Assembly (NCBI RefSeq): GCF_019396345.1
Contig: NZ_JAHKRM010000031.1
Span: 62,001 to 126,000 of the forward strand
Reading direction: 5' to 3'
DNA length: 64,000 bases
From: Nonomuraea guangzhouensis
GTDB taxonomy: Bacteria > Actinomycetota > Actinomycetes > Streptosporangiales > Streptosporangiaceae
Under the pieces are notes generated by a model. It did not search any database. It saw only the letters and a program-made list of their open reading frames with translations, and was not told the DNA's origin. Of this stretch, positions 7,381-14,232 are shown piece after piece. Made by a program: the position numbers and the translations under genes. Position 1 is the stretch's first letter. The number at the start of each line of letters is the position of its first letter.

Positions 7381-7885
7381 TCTCGGTCCCCGCGGTGTCG
7401 TCGAGAGCGGGAGGCTCATCAGACAGGTACTTGGCCAGCATGAGCCCAGCAGCATGGTGCATGTCGCCCACGGGCCATGCCAGCCACTTATCTCTCAGGT
7501 TCTCAACGCGAGCGATCACGTGCTCCAGGTCTTCAGCGTGGTCTTTCGCCTCGTACCAACGCTGCTTGGCCGACTCGTACTTGACGCCGGTTTGGCGGGC
7601 CGACTCCAGCGCCCGGTCCCGCGCCTCCTCGCGCTGCATGCAGCCGGAGCAGACGTCCTTCTCGGCGTTGATCCGGAGGCGGGTGATCTCCTGTCGGAGT
7701 TCGTAGTTGATTTTGCGCTCGCGGGCGGCGGCAACCTGAGCCTTCTCGACTCGCTCCATCAGGTCCGCGAGGTCTCCGGCATCGATGAGCGCAGCCCGTT
7801 CGGGCATGCCCTGGCTCGGGTTGTTGGTGGTGATGACGTTCCAGCGGTAGTCGCCGTTCTCGTGGTGCTCGATCTCAGCAGCCAT
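7373..7885 (-). CDS. Coiled-coil protein, 170 aa
   Basis: Start MAAEIEHHENG overlaps the upstream stop (TGATG). Residues about 45-135 form a long charged coiled coil with a CSGC pair in the middle (KDVCSGCMQREEARDRALES), giving a zinc-hook-like appearance. The C-terminal part (GDMHHAAGLMLAKYL) resembles a conserved helix of other actinophage proteins. Function unknown. Confidence 0.6.
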   Translation of the reverse strand: MAAEIEHHENGDYRWNVITTNNPSQGMPERAALIDAGDLADLMERVEKAQVAAARERKINYELRQEITRLRINAEKDVCSGCMQREEARDRALESARQTGVKYESAKQRWYEAKDHAEDLEHVIARVENLRDKWLAWPVGDMHHAAGLMLAKYLSDEPPALDDTAGTENG

Positions 7886-8169
7886 CACGCGTGCTCCTCC
7901 CACCAGAACGGGTCCTGGATGGCACAGTTCACGAACAGGGGCGGCTGGAGGCGACCCGCCGCCAAGCCTTCACGGTGCTCGTCGAGCACGTGGTCAGTCC
8001 CGGCCCGCGCGGCTTCCCGCGAAAGGTTCCACGTGCCGGGGATGATCGCGCCGCACGTGGCGCAGCGCATGATCTCGATGTCCTGCATAGCCAGCGGCAG
8101 ATGATGAGGGACGGACACGTACGGGTCAGCCACCGTGTATTCCTTCTGCGTAGCGGTGGCGGAGGTCAT
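7885..8169 (-). CDS. Small Cys-pair protein, 94 aa
   Basis: Starts MTSATATQKEYTVADPY; a CATC pair near residue 36 and a following His (DHVLDEH) form a possible C2H2-like zinc site. TGATG overlap with the upstream gene. Nucleic-acid binding is possible but not shown. Confidence 0.55.
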   Translation of the reverse strand: MTSATATQKEYTVADPYVSVPHHLPLAMQDIEIMRCATCGAIIPGTWNLSREAARAGTDHVLDEHREGLAAGRLQPPLFVNCAIQDPFWWEEHA

Positions 8170-8495
8170 CAGCCACGGCCCAGCTCCTCGGTGATCTCTG
8201 CGTCGATGCCAGCTCTGGCGCGAGCCAGCCAGTAGACACTGCTCACCTCCACAATGGCGTCGGCGTACTTCCGGTCCAGTTCCTGCACGTCCACATCGAG
8301 CTGGTCGAACGGGACGATGCTCCTATGGTCCGGGCTGCTGCGTGACCTCCAGACTGCCCAGGCGTCGTGGACGTCCTCCATGCTGGCGTTTACGCCCTTC
8401 GTCATGGCCAGCAGGGTGTACAGGTCGAGCAGGGAGGGCTCCAGGCCGGGGAGGCGGGCTGCGAGCGAGTCTCGGACGTCATCCACGTAACTCAC
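8169..8495 (-). CDS. Unknown helical 108-aa protein
   Basis: A GTG at 8495 (VSYVDDVRDSLAARLPG) preceded by GAGAGG is chosen; a GTG three codons downstream overlaps the upstream stop and is also possible. The protein is helical with PSLLDLYTLLAMTKGVN and a block (MEDVHDAWAVW) like small phage proteins of the DUF7701-like type, but this match is uncertain. Confidence 0.55.
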   Translation of the reverse strand: MSYVDDVRDSLAARLPGLEPSLLDLYTLLAMTKGVNASMEDVHDAWAVWRSRSSPDHRSIVPFDQLDVDVQELDRKYADAIVEVSSVYWLARARAGIDAEITEELGRG

Positions 8496-8748
8496 CAGTG
8501 GTCCTCTCGGATAGGGCGGGGTCATTGCTTGTGGGCGCGACACAGTGGACGAGCCCAGCCATGACGAGGTCGAAGGCGGCGCCCTCCGCGCGGGACGGCG
8601 GGAGTTGCTGTTTCAGCACTTCCACCGCCTGCGCGCGGTTCAGGGCGCGTCCGCCTGCCACGTGCAGGGCTTCGGCGCAGCGTCCGGCGTCCGGCCACGA
8701 CATACGTCCTTGAAGGACCGCAGCGGTCTGCTCTCGGTCGTCAGTCAC
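8479..8748 (-). CDS. Unknown 89-aa helical protein
   Basis: GTG 8748 overlaps the end of the upstream gene. Sequence MTDDREQTAAVLQGRMSWPD, then several Ala/Leu-rich helices. Soluble, no recognised family. Confidence 0.5.
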   Translation of the reverse strand: MTDDREQTAAVLQGRMSWPDAGRCAEALHVAGGRALNRAQAVEVLKQQLPPSRAEGAAFDLVMAGLVHCVAPTSNDPALSERTTGELRG

Positions 8749-9079
8749 GGCCAGCCTCCGTCGCCGGGTGGGCGGCGATGATCGCAGCCCTTTCGGCGTC
8801 GTACTGCTTCAAGGTGGTCACCCGCAGCCGATACCGTTCGCGGGCCTCGTCCAGCTCACGCCGTCCGGCGGGAGAGACGCGGACGCTGAAGCTCGGCGGT
8901 TCCAGCAGACAGTCGTCGCAGCCCTCCACGCGCTCGTCGAGCCACCAGTGCTCGTCCTCGTGGGCCCGCTCAGCGCGGCGCGCCATGGCGAGTTCCTCGC
9001 GGTCGGCGTAGCCTCCGAGGTCGCACCACGCGGGGTGGCCCTCGGTCTGGCCGCAACCGACGCAGACGATAACACTCAT
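8741..9079 (-). CDS. Zinc-ribbon-like protein, 112 aa
   Basis: ATG 9079 overlaps the upstream stop (ATGA). The start MSVIVCVGCGQTEGHPAWCD has CxxC plus His/Cys, and CDDC follows near residue 48, giving four candidate zinc ligands. The C-terminal half is a charged helix. Function unknown. Confidence 0.6.
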   Translation of the reverse strand: MSVIVCVGCGQTEGHPAWCDLGGYADREELAMARRAERAHEDEHWWLDERVEGCDDCLLEPPSFSVRVSPAGRRELDEARERYRLRVTTLKQYDAERAAIIAAHPATEAGRD

Positions 9080-9570
9080 GACGGTGTCCTTTCGGGTAGG
9101 GCGGCGAGCAGTTCGAGAGCACGCGCGTGCGGGCATCCGTTCCAGGTGGATGTCGGCCCGTGGGCCTGGCAGTCGCCCCCGTGGTCGAACTCGCACGGGT
9201 CGGGATCGGCGAGCTCCCGTAGGAGAGCAAGCAGCTCGCGGCGCTCCTCAGCGGAGACGACGGCCAAGCCGCCCGCCTCTACGGCCCTCACGTGCTTCTC
9301 CGCCCGGCCCACGCAGATCTTGCAGGGGCGTCCGTCCTCTGGGCGGGAGCAGCCGGACAGGGCGATGATCTCAACCGGGGTCGCGGACTTGCTAGCTACA
9401 TGCGAGTTAGCATGCGCGCGTTCGGCGAGGATGGGAGCGGCAGCCTCCAGAGCCACCTTGGCTACGACCCGCTGGAAGTCGGCGAGCGTTGGGTAAGCGT
9501 CAGGGGCGTCGTCCACGGCCTGCAGAGCCTCGACTGCGGCTTGTACGGCTTCCTCGGGAAGGTCTGGCAT
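9076..9570 (-). CDS. Unknown 164-aa Cys-containing protein
   Basis: ATG 9570 (MPDLPEEAVQAAVEAL) overlaps the stop of a 37-aa ORF. The N-terminal two thirds are helical; Cys residues at GCSRPEDGRPCKIC and at CEFDHGGDCQAHG, then CPHAR, could form one or two metal sites. A near-perfect 8-bp inverted repeat lies inside the gene at 9390-9412. No family recognised. Confidence 0.6.
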   Translation of the reverse strand: MPDLPEEAVQAAVEALQAVDDAPDAYPTLADFQRVVAKVALEAAAPILAERAHANSHVASKSATPVEIIALSGCSRPEDGRPCKICVGRAEKHVRAVEAGGLAVVSAEERRELLALLRELADPDPCEFDHGGDCQAHGPTSTWNGCPHARALELLAALPERTPS

Positions 9571-9683
9571 CACGCCCCGCATTCGTGGTCGGGAATCTCG
9601 ATCTCGTCACCAGGGTCCACCTCGGTCCGCAGGAGCACTGCCCGGCAGTCTCGGCAGCGAAGCTCGATCGCAAGGTCAGCCAT
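9570..9683 (-). CDS. 37-aa mini zinc-knuckle protein
   Basis: MADLAIELRCRDCRAVLL followed by an acidic stretch and DHECGA. The CxxC and a later H-x-C could bind one zinc ion. Its ATG overlaps the upstream gene's end and its stop overlaps the downstream ATG (TGATG), so it fits exactly between its neighbours. Confidence 0.5.
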   Translation of the reverse strand: MADLAIELRCRDCRAVLLRTEVDPGDEIEIPDHECGA

Positions 9684-9864
9684 CGTCGCCCCCTTGAATT
9701 GCCTCGCGGACTGTCTTGCACGGCTCCCGCAGGCACGCCAGGTACTCGGTCGGGTACTCCGGCTCGGGGCTGTGCTTGAGGTGCTGCACGCGGGCGTGAG
9801 TCCACAGGGCTGCCTCGGAAGCGCGGTGGGCCTCCAGCAGCGCGTTCAGGACGGGCGTGGTCAC
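9676..9864 (-). CDS. Unknown 62-aa protein
   Basis: GTG 9864 overlaps the previous stop (GTGA). The product is one or two helices (LNALLEAHRASEAALWTHAR) with two Cys (CLREPC) and an acidic end. Unknown. Confidence 0.5.
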   Translation of the reverse strand: MTTPVLNALLEAHRASEAALWTHARVQHLKHSPEPEYPTEYLACLREPCKTVREAIQGGDDG

Positions 9865-10091
9865 TCGGATGCCTCCCTGAGTTCGGATTCGAGCATCTGC
9901 ACGAGCGGGTCGGAGGCGGGCACGCCGGACGCGCGTAACTCGTCGACGGTCAGCGCGGTGATCGCGTGGTTGTAGTCGTAGACGCCCTCCCGTCCCGTGA
10001 CCGTCCAGGTGCCGTCCGGGGAGCGGGTGGCCATGGTGTCGCAGGCGGTGGAGGACATGCGGCCCGCCTTGGGGTCGATCGTAAGAGCCAC
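9861..10091 (-). CDS. Unknown 76-aa protein
   Basis: GTG 10091 follows the upstream stop by 3 bases. The chain MALTIDPKAGRMSSTACD leads to a C-terminal helix (VQMLESELREASE). Soluble; no family recognised. Confidence 0.5.
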   Translation of the reverse strand: MALTIDPKAGRMSSTACDTMATRSPDGTWTVTGREGVYDYNHAITALTVDELRASGVPASDPLVQMLESELREASE

Positions 10092-10094
10092 GGG

Positions 10095-10466
10095 TCAGCC
10101 CTCCTCTGTGAGGGAGGAGTCCGGGGAGAAGCGCGCACGCAGTTCGGCCCCGGTCAGGTCCCGGTTCGCCTCGCTGTAGAAGCCGCGAGCCTCCAACTGC
10201 TGCGCCAGAGCGTGAGCCTCCGGGCGCACCAGCTCGGTCAGCGGGTCCTTGAGGATGTTGATGGCGAGGTCTACCCAGTGGTCCCATGGCCCTTCAGCGT
10301 TGCTGTTGCTGTTGCGCGGCGACCAGGAGGTGAACCAGTCGTCCATCCACGGAGTCCACTGGACGCCGCAGCGCTTGCCCGCGTTGATCGCGGGGATCTC
10401 CTCGAAGTTCGCGGCGGCCTGCTCGAAGTAGTCCTTCACGGCCTGCTCGTGTTCCGGAGTGGTCAT
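10095..10466 (-). CDS. Unknown 123-aa protein
   Basis: ATG 10466 has AAGGAGA 6 bases upstream. Trp-rich and acidic (VQWTPWMDDWFTSWS, EGPWDHWVDLAINIL), soluble, with a C-terminal ELRARFSPDSSLTEEG. It begins a unit just after a perfect 10-bp hairpin, so it may be expressed separately from the gene upstream. Confidence 0.55.
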   Translation of the reverse strand: MTTPEHEQAVKDYFEQAAANFEEIPAINAGKRCGVQWTPWMDDWFTSWSPRNSNSNAEGPWDHWVDLAINILKDPLTELVRPEAHALAQQLEARGFYSEANRDLTGAELRARFSPDSSLTEEG

Positions 10467-10502
10467 CGGGTCTCCTTGTCGTTGATCGCTTGAAGGTCTG
10501 CC

Positions 10503-10526
10503 GTCTCCCGGCAGGAGCCGGGAGAC
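10503..10526 (-). terminator. Perfect 10-bp hairpin between two genes
   Basis: GTCTCCCGGC-AGGA-GCCGGGAGAC lies 16 bp after the stop of the 10542-10883 gene and about 37 bp before the next ribosome binding site. No U-tract follows, which is usual for actinobacterial hairpin terminators. It is one of four such hairpins in this block. Confidence 0.55.
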
Positions 10527-10541
10527 AGGGGAAGGGGCGGG

Positions 10542-10883
10542 TCAGCAGAACTCGCTCTCGCAGAAGGGCACGCCACGCTCGGCGCGGAACGACACCGCCT
10601 TCCGCTCCCAGTCCCACATGCGCTTCTCGCCCGCAGTGATCGCGTCGGCAGGGCGCTTCGTGGCGTCGGCCATGAACGTCTCCCACGCCACCCCGTAACC
10701 GGACTCGGACTCGATGGTCACGTCCTCGCGGGACAGGAACTCGCGCCACGCTGCCACGGAGACGAGCCCGATGTCGCGGTGGGCGCGGAACAGGAACTCC
10801 TTGCCGCCCACGTGCTTGCCGATATGCAGCCCTTCGTCGCCGTCTGGTGTGTCAGGGGTGACCGCGTAGTAGTTGGTGCTCAT
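10542..10883 (-). CDS. Unknown 113-aa protein
   Basis: A GGAGAACC ribosome binding site precedes ATG 10883 (MSTNYYAVTPDTPDGDEG). The pattern MSTNYYAV..., HIGKHVGGKEFLFRAH and REFLSREDVTIESESGYGV resembles a family of small phage and bacterial proteins starting MG(T/A)NYY with a His-rich 'LHIGK' segment. Those have no known activity. Two hairpins bracket the gene. Confidence 0.65.
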   Translation of the reverse strand: MSTNYYAVTPDTPDGDEGLHIGKHVGGKEFLFRAHRDIGLVSVAAWREFLSREDVTIESESGYGVAWETFMADATKRPADAITAGEKRMWDWERKAVSFRAERGVPFCESEFC

Positions 10884-10919
10884 CTCGGTTCTCCGCTCAG
10901 GGTCGAGGGATTGAGGGGG

Positions 10920-10947
10920 TGGCCCGGTAGGGGAAGAGACCGGGCCA
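10920..10947 (-). terminator. 9-bp hairpin between two genes
   Basis: TGGCCCGGT and ACCGGGCCA pair perfectly around a 10-base loop, 7 bp after the stop of the 10954-11202 gene. It occupies the same position as the other hairpins of the block, between a stop codon and the next GGAGAACC start signal. Confidence 0.5.
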
Positions 10948-10953
10948 GCAGGG

Positions 10954-11202
10954 TCAGAGAGTCGCCAACCGAGAGCCGCAGGCGTACACCTTCGTCGCGT
11001 ACTTGAGCGCCTCACGCCAGGCGAGGCCGTCGCTGTCCACGTCGCTCATGTCGAACCAGCGCTCGTCCTCGTGCTCGCTGTGCTCTCGCGCCAGCTCGTC
11101 GCTGCGCTGGATCACCCGGTACTCGTCGCCGAGTTTGAGGATCAGCAGGGTGAGGTCCGATGGCTCCGGCAGCTCGTCGGCGAGGTTGGGCATGTCGCTC
11201 AT
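10954..11202 (-). CDS. Unknown acidic 82-aa protein
   Basis: GGAGAACCG precedes ATG 11202. The protein is acidic (EHSEHEDERWFDMSDVDSDG) with a hydrophobic beta-like middle (LTLLILKLGDEYRVI). The ATG overlaps the upstream stop. It may be an inhibitor-type acidic phage protein, but that is only a possibility. Confidence 0.55.
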   Translation of the reverse strand: MSDMPNLADELPEPSDLTLLILKLGDEYRVIQRSDELAREHSEHEDERWFDMSDVDSDGLAWREALKYATKVYACGSRLATL

Positions 11203-11390
11203 CGGTTCTCCAAAGCGCTGACGCGGTCGCGCAGGTCATCGATCAGATCGGCCAACTCGTCGCGGGCGATTGCCCGGATCTCGTCGGCGATCATGCCGAG
11301 TTCTGTCTCGTTCTCGCCTTTCCAGTTCGCTCCCGCCTCCTTGCAGGCAAGGCGCAGGTAGTGGATGAGGATGTCGGGCTGAGCGGACAT
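11199..11390 (-). CDS. Unknown helical 63-aa protein
   Basis: AAGGAGAACC precedes ATG 11390 (MSAQPDILIHYLRLACKE). It is nearly all charged helix, ending LIDDLRDRVSALENR, a probable coiled coil. Coupled to the next gene by ATGA overlap. Confidence 0.55.
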   Translation of the reverse strand: MSAQPDILIHYLRLACKEAGANWKGENETELGMIADEIRAIARDELADLIDDLRDRVSALENR

Positions 11391-11428
11391 GGTTCTCCTT
11401 GGTCGTCGTCGAGGGGGTTGAGGGTGGA

Positions 11429-11446
11429 GCCCCGGCGTACCGGGGC
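11429..11446 (-). terminator. 7-bp GC hairpin between two genes
   Basis: GCCCCGG-CGTA-CCGGGGC lies 10 bp downstream of the stop of 11456-11713 and upstream of the next AAGGAGAACC signal. Confidence 0.5.
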
Positions 11447-11455
11447 CGAAGAACG

Positions 11456-11713
11456 TCAGGCGGCGTGGCTCAGGGAGTCGCTTTCGTCGTCGTCCGCGTC
11501 GTCTTCGCCTGGCTCGGCGTCGCACTCCTCGCAGCCTTCCTTCGGCTGTTCCTCGTGGTCGGGGCAAATCTCGACGACGGACAGCGTGTAGTCGCGCAGA
11601 TAGGGCTCAGCGAACACGAGGTCGCCGATCCCCTGCTGCGCCTGCTCGCTGGAGCGGAAGCCGGTCTCGGCGAAGCCGCCGTCCTCGTCCACCCAGATGC
11701 CGAACTCGGCCAT
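11456..11713 (-). CDS. Unknown acidic 85-aa protein with Cys residues
   Basis: AAGGAG precedes ATG 11713 (MAEFGIWVDEDGGFAETGF). A middle segment resembles small 'state your attributes' phage proteins. The C-terminus has CPDHEE and CEECDAE followed by an extremely acidic tail (PGEDDADDDESDS). Possible zinc binding. Flanked by hairpins on both sides. Confidence 0.55.
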   Translation of the reverse strand: MAEFGIWVDEDGGFAETGFRSSEQAQQGIGDLVFAEPYLRDYTLSVVEICPDHEEQPKEGCEECDAEPGEDDADDDESDSLSHAA

Positions 11714-11801
11714 GATGTCGCTCCTTGATCGTTGAGGTCTTGGTCTCTGGCGCTCGCCCCGGGTCTCGCACACCGGGATGACTGCTGGTCGGACTGAGTG
11801 G

Positions 11802-11830
11802 CCCCGGGAGGTGCTGGAGTCCTCCCGGGG
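11802..11830 (-). terminator. Perfect 10-bp hairpin between two genes
   Basis: CCCCGGGAGG and CCTCCCGGGG pair around a 9-base loop, 11 bp after the stop of 11842-12087. This is the strongest of the four hairpins of the block. Confidence 0.6.
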
Positions 11831-11841
11831 AACGGATATGG

Positions 11842-12087
11842 CTACAGGGGGGCAGGACGAGCAGCGATGGAAGCGGCGCCGGAGAGGATGCGGAATCTGC
11901 CGTCCACCAGGCGGATGGTCACCTCGCGGTAGCGGGTCCGACCGGCCTGGCTGGTCGCGACGGGGTCGATGCGCTTGATGACCTCGACCACGCGCGACCA
12001 CTCGCCGCTCTGGTAGAGGTCCACATGCCAGCCCACGCGCACCTTGAGGGCGGGAATGTGGGTGGGGCCAAGATCGGCCATGCTCAT
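11842..12087 (-). CDS. Unknown 81-aa beta-rich protein
   Basis: ATG 12087 (MSMADLGPTHIPALKVRVGW) overlaps the upstream stop; an ATG two codons later is also possible. Alternating strands (VTIRLVDGRFRILSG) suggest a small barrel. No family recognised. Confidence 0.5.
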   Translation of the reverse strand: MSMADLGPTHIPALKVRVGWHVDLYQSGEWSRVVEVIKRIDPVATSQAGRTRYREVTIRLVDGRFRILSGAASIAARPAPL

Positions 12088-12344
12088 GCCTCCTTGCTGG
12101 TGCCGTAGATGCCGTTGACAGGTCCGCCCACGGCGTGGAGCCAGAAACCGTCACCGTGCTCGTCGCGGTAGCAGCCGCCGAGCTCCCAGCCGTCGAGGTG
12201 GACGACCTCGTTCCACGTCCAACACTGCGAGGAGGTCTCCCAGCCCTGCTCGGGCTTGTTCATGACGAACAGCTGACCGCCGGCGATGCGGACGAGAACG
12301 TCCGAGGTGAACGAGCGAAGTTCGGTCGACTTGGTGGCGGTCAT
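12084..12344 (-). CDS. Unknown 86-aa protein
   Basis: First gene leftward of the divergent regulatory region. GGGAGAACG precedes ATG 12344 (MTATKSTELRSFTSDVLVRI). The protein is rich in Trp and Gly (WTWNEVVHLDGWELGG). Its promoter should lie in the repeat-bearing spacer 12345-12480. Confidence 0.5.
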   Translation of the reverse strand: MTATKSTELRSFTSDVLVRIAGGQLFVMNKPEQGWETSSQCWTWNEVVHLDGWELGGCYRDEHGDGFWLHAVGGPVNGIYGTSKEA

Positions 12345-12368
12345 CTCGTTCTCCCTGGCGTCTCATCT

Positions 12369-12473
12369 TGTTTCGATACTCAGTACCGTAATAGCTGGAA
12401 CTGAGACTCGCAATAGAGTTTCGCCACTCAGTACCATGATTTTTCTTGAGTCTCGCTACTGAGTTTCGTATCC
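12369..12473. promoter_or_regulatory. Repeated operator-like motifs in a divergent, AT-rich spacer
   Basis: The 136-bp spacer between the genes at 12344(-) and 12481(+) is unusually AT-rich. It holds GTTTCG-n2-ACTCAGTACC twice (near 12369 and 12418) and a related 20-mer twice, GAGACTCGC...GAGTTTCG and GAGTCTCGC...GAGTTTCG, the latter with internal dyad symmetry (CTCGCTACTGAG). This is the look of a multi-site operator controlling both directions. Confidence 0.6.
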
Positions 12474-12480
12474 TTGCCCC

Positions 12481-12765
12481 ATGGACGCTCTCGATCGCCT
12501 CGACCAGGCCGACGACCAGTGGACGGCCGCCGAAGAGACCGCCGCCAAACTCAAGGCGGAACTCTTCGAGGCGTTCGCCGCCGCCGTCCGCGATGGCAAC
12601 ACCCCCGACGACCTTGCCGCCCGGCTGAAGTCCCGCAAGACGCCCGAGCAGGTCGAGGCTGGACTGACCTTCAGTGGCGCGTACATCCGCAGGAAGGTCC
12701 GCGAGATCGGCATTCCCGCACTGCCAACGGGACCGAAGCCTCGCAAACAGCCCGTCTCCGAGTAG
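12481..12765 (+). CDS. Small helical, probable DNA-binding regulator, 94 aa
   Basis: One of few rightward genes in the early block. The chain is helical throughout: a charged N-terminal coiled segment (ALDRLDQADDQWTAAEETAA), then LKAELFEAFAAAVRDGNTPD and a C-terminal GAYIRRKVREIGIPALP, similar in build to small actinobacterial proteins whose second half is a helix-turn-helix. It starts immediately after the repeated operator-like motifs, so autoregulation is plausible. It was not matched to a named family. Confidence 0.6.
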   Translation: MDALDRLDQADDQWTAAEETAAKLKAELFEAFAAAVRDGNTPDDLAARLKSRKTPEQVEAGLTFSGAYIRRKVREIGIPALPTGPKPRKQPVSE

Positions 12766-12769
12766 CCGT

Positions 12770-12991
12770 TCACCCCGCTCCCCAGACGTCGAATCGGGCA
12801 AACTCTGGCCAAGCAAGGGCGAAGGCCAGCAAGGCGGAGATGTGCTCCTGCTCGGCGGTCATAACGACGGACCAGACGCCTTCGCAGTACAGCGGGGTGA
12901 CCTGGGAGACGAGGTCTTGCGGCAGGTCCCGGGCAGCGATCTCCGTGTGTGCGTAGATCTTCACCCGCCAGCGCCGGGAGTAGCCGTTCAC
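12770..12991 (-). CDS. Unknown 73-aa protein
   Basis: GTG 12991 overlaps the upstream stop (GTGA). The protein VNGYSRRWRVKIYAHTEIAA has a DLPQDLVSQVTPL helix and ends FARFDVWGAG. Convergent with the small regulator, leaving 4 bp between stops. Confidence 0.5.
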   Translation of the reverse strand: MNGYSRRWRVKIYAHTEIAARDLPQDLVSQVTPLYCEGVWSVVMTAEQEHISALLAFALAWPEFARFDVWGAG

Positions 12992-13170
12992 CGGGACTCC
13001 CCCGCCGCTGCGCGCGTGCACGGACCGCAGTAGTGCTTCCCGTCCCGGACGCTCCAGTCGTAGCGTTCGATGGCGCGGCGGACCACGGTCTCCAAGGTGG
13101 GCCCGGTGATCTGGCAGTACGCCCAGCAGCCTGGAGTGTCGCAGTCGAGAGAGATGCCACGGATGCTCAC
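12988..13170 (-). CDS. Zinc-knuckle protein, 60 aa
   Basis: GTG 13170 overlaps the previous stop. Cys pattern CDTPGCWAYC near the N-terminus and HYCGPC near the end give two ligand pairs for one zinc ion. Between them is a helix (LETVVRRAIERYDW). Such mini-proteins recur in actinophages. Confidence 0.6.
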   Translation of the reverse strand: MSIRGISLDCDTPGCWAYCQITGPTLETVVRRAIERYDWSVRDGKHYCGPCTRAAAGESR

Positions 13171-13508
13171 CGGGCCGCCTCCGGCGCCGACGGCAGCAGT
13201 TCGTACGCCGCCACCCTGCCGACCAGCCGCGCGTAGCCGTCCTGAGCACGCAAGACCGTCGCCTGCTCGACCGGCCGGAGCGGAGGCCGCTCCACCACCA
13301 CACCGCCGTCCACGATGTGGCAGTCCTCGCACAGGTACAGGTCGCCGGCGCGGCGCCAGCCGTAGAAGTCGCCGCCGCCGAGCTTGGAGAACGCCTTCTC
13401 GATCTGGGCGGCGTCTACCCACAGGGCGACCGCTTCCTCGTCGTCGAGCCACGGGGTGTCGCAGCGGGAGCAGCGCAGGATGACCCGGACCACAGGCTCG
13501 ACGATCAC
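13167..13508 (-). CDS. Zinc-binding 113-aa protein
   Basis: GTG 13508 overlaps the upstream stop. CSRCDTPW near residue 13 and CEDCHIVDGG near residue 59 are the two halves of a zinc ribbon, separated by an acidic helical region. The family also occurs on actinobacterial chromosomes. Role unknown. Confidence 0.6.
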   Translation of the reverse strand: MIVEPVVRVILRCSRCDTPWLDDEEAVALWVDAAQIEKAFSKLGGGDFYGWRRAGDLYLCEDCHIVDGGVVVERPPLRPVEQATVLRAQDGYARLVGRVAAYELLPSAPEAAR

Positions 13509-13792
13509 AACGCCTCCCCAGCCTGCTGGGAGGTGGCGACGGGCTGGTACTCGGCGGCGAACACGTCCGGCTTGACCGCATAGAAGCCATCCGCGTCCTT
13601 GACGATCCAGTCGCCGAAGTCGACTTTCTCGCGCCCAGATCGGGTACAGATGGCGAGCCCGTCCAGGATGTGGTCCGCGTCGTGGTGGGGTTTGGCGTCG
13701 GCCCACTTCCACCACTCCCACACCAGTTGGCCGTTCTCGCGGGTGAGCTGGCGAGCCTCGACTTCAGCGTCGCCGTGGCGGTAGCGGGCCAT
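13505..13792 (-). CDS. Phage protein of the 'GDWI..K..F.A.Y' family, 95 aa
   Basis: ATG 13792 overlaps the upstream stop (TGATG). The segment FGDWIVKDADGFYAVKPDVF followed by AAEYQPV is the conserved tail of a widespread small phage protein family (GDWIxxGxxGEFYPCKPDIFxxTYE). Its role is not established. Confidence 0.7.
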   Translation of the reverse strand: MARYRHGDAEVEARQLTRENGQLVWEWWKWADAKPHHDADHILDGLAICTRSGREKVDFGDWIVKDADGFYAVKPDVFAAEYQPVATSQQAGEAL

Positions 13793-14232
13793 CAGGACGC
13801 CTCCCCGGACTCGCCGGCCGACATGATGTCCGTCATCCACTGACGGGCCGGGGTGAGAGCCCGCCGTTTGAGCTCGTCGAGGTAGTCGAGCAGCAGTTCG
13901 GGGGCGATCATGCCGCCGTCGTCGACTGCGTGTTCGACGTAGCCGCGCAGTTCGGCACACACTGAGTCGTAGTCGGCTGCGGGAATCGGGTTGGGAATGT
14001 CCAGCCACTCGATGCGGGTGGCCCCGCCGTGGCCGTGGACCTTCACCACGCCCTCATGGCCCTTGTTCAGCCATGTCACGATCGTCGGCTCGTTCATGGG
14101 CTCGCGGTCCAGCCAGTGCAGAACCGCCCAGCCGTCCGAGAAGACGACCCCTTCGGCAACCACACCCGTGCCGGAGACGCCTGATACGTCCTCGACGCGG
14201 TGCAGGCGGAAGCGGCGAGGCTCGGCGCTCAT
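13792..14232 (-). CDS. Actinophage-type protein with 'SGVSGTG.VAEGVVFSDG' motif, 146 aa
   Basis: The N-terminal 75 residues (RFRLHRVEDVSGVSGTGVVA, then FSDGWAVLHWL and HGHGGATRIEWLD) match a recurrent actinobacterial phage/plasmid domain that looks like a small beta-barrel. The remainder is helical. The function of the family is unknown. ATG 14232 overlaps the upstream stop. Confidence 0.7.
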   Translation of the reverse strand: MSAEPRRFRLHRVEDVSGVSGTGVVAEGVVFSDGWAVLHWLDREPMNEPTIVTWLNKGHEGVVKVHGHGGATRIEWLDIPNPIPAADYDSVCAELRGYVEHAVDDGGMIAPELLLDYLDELKRRALTPARQWMTDIMSAGESGEAS

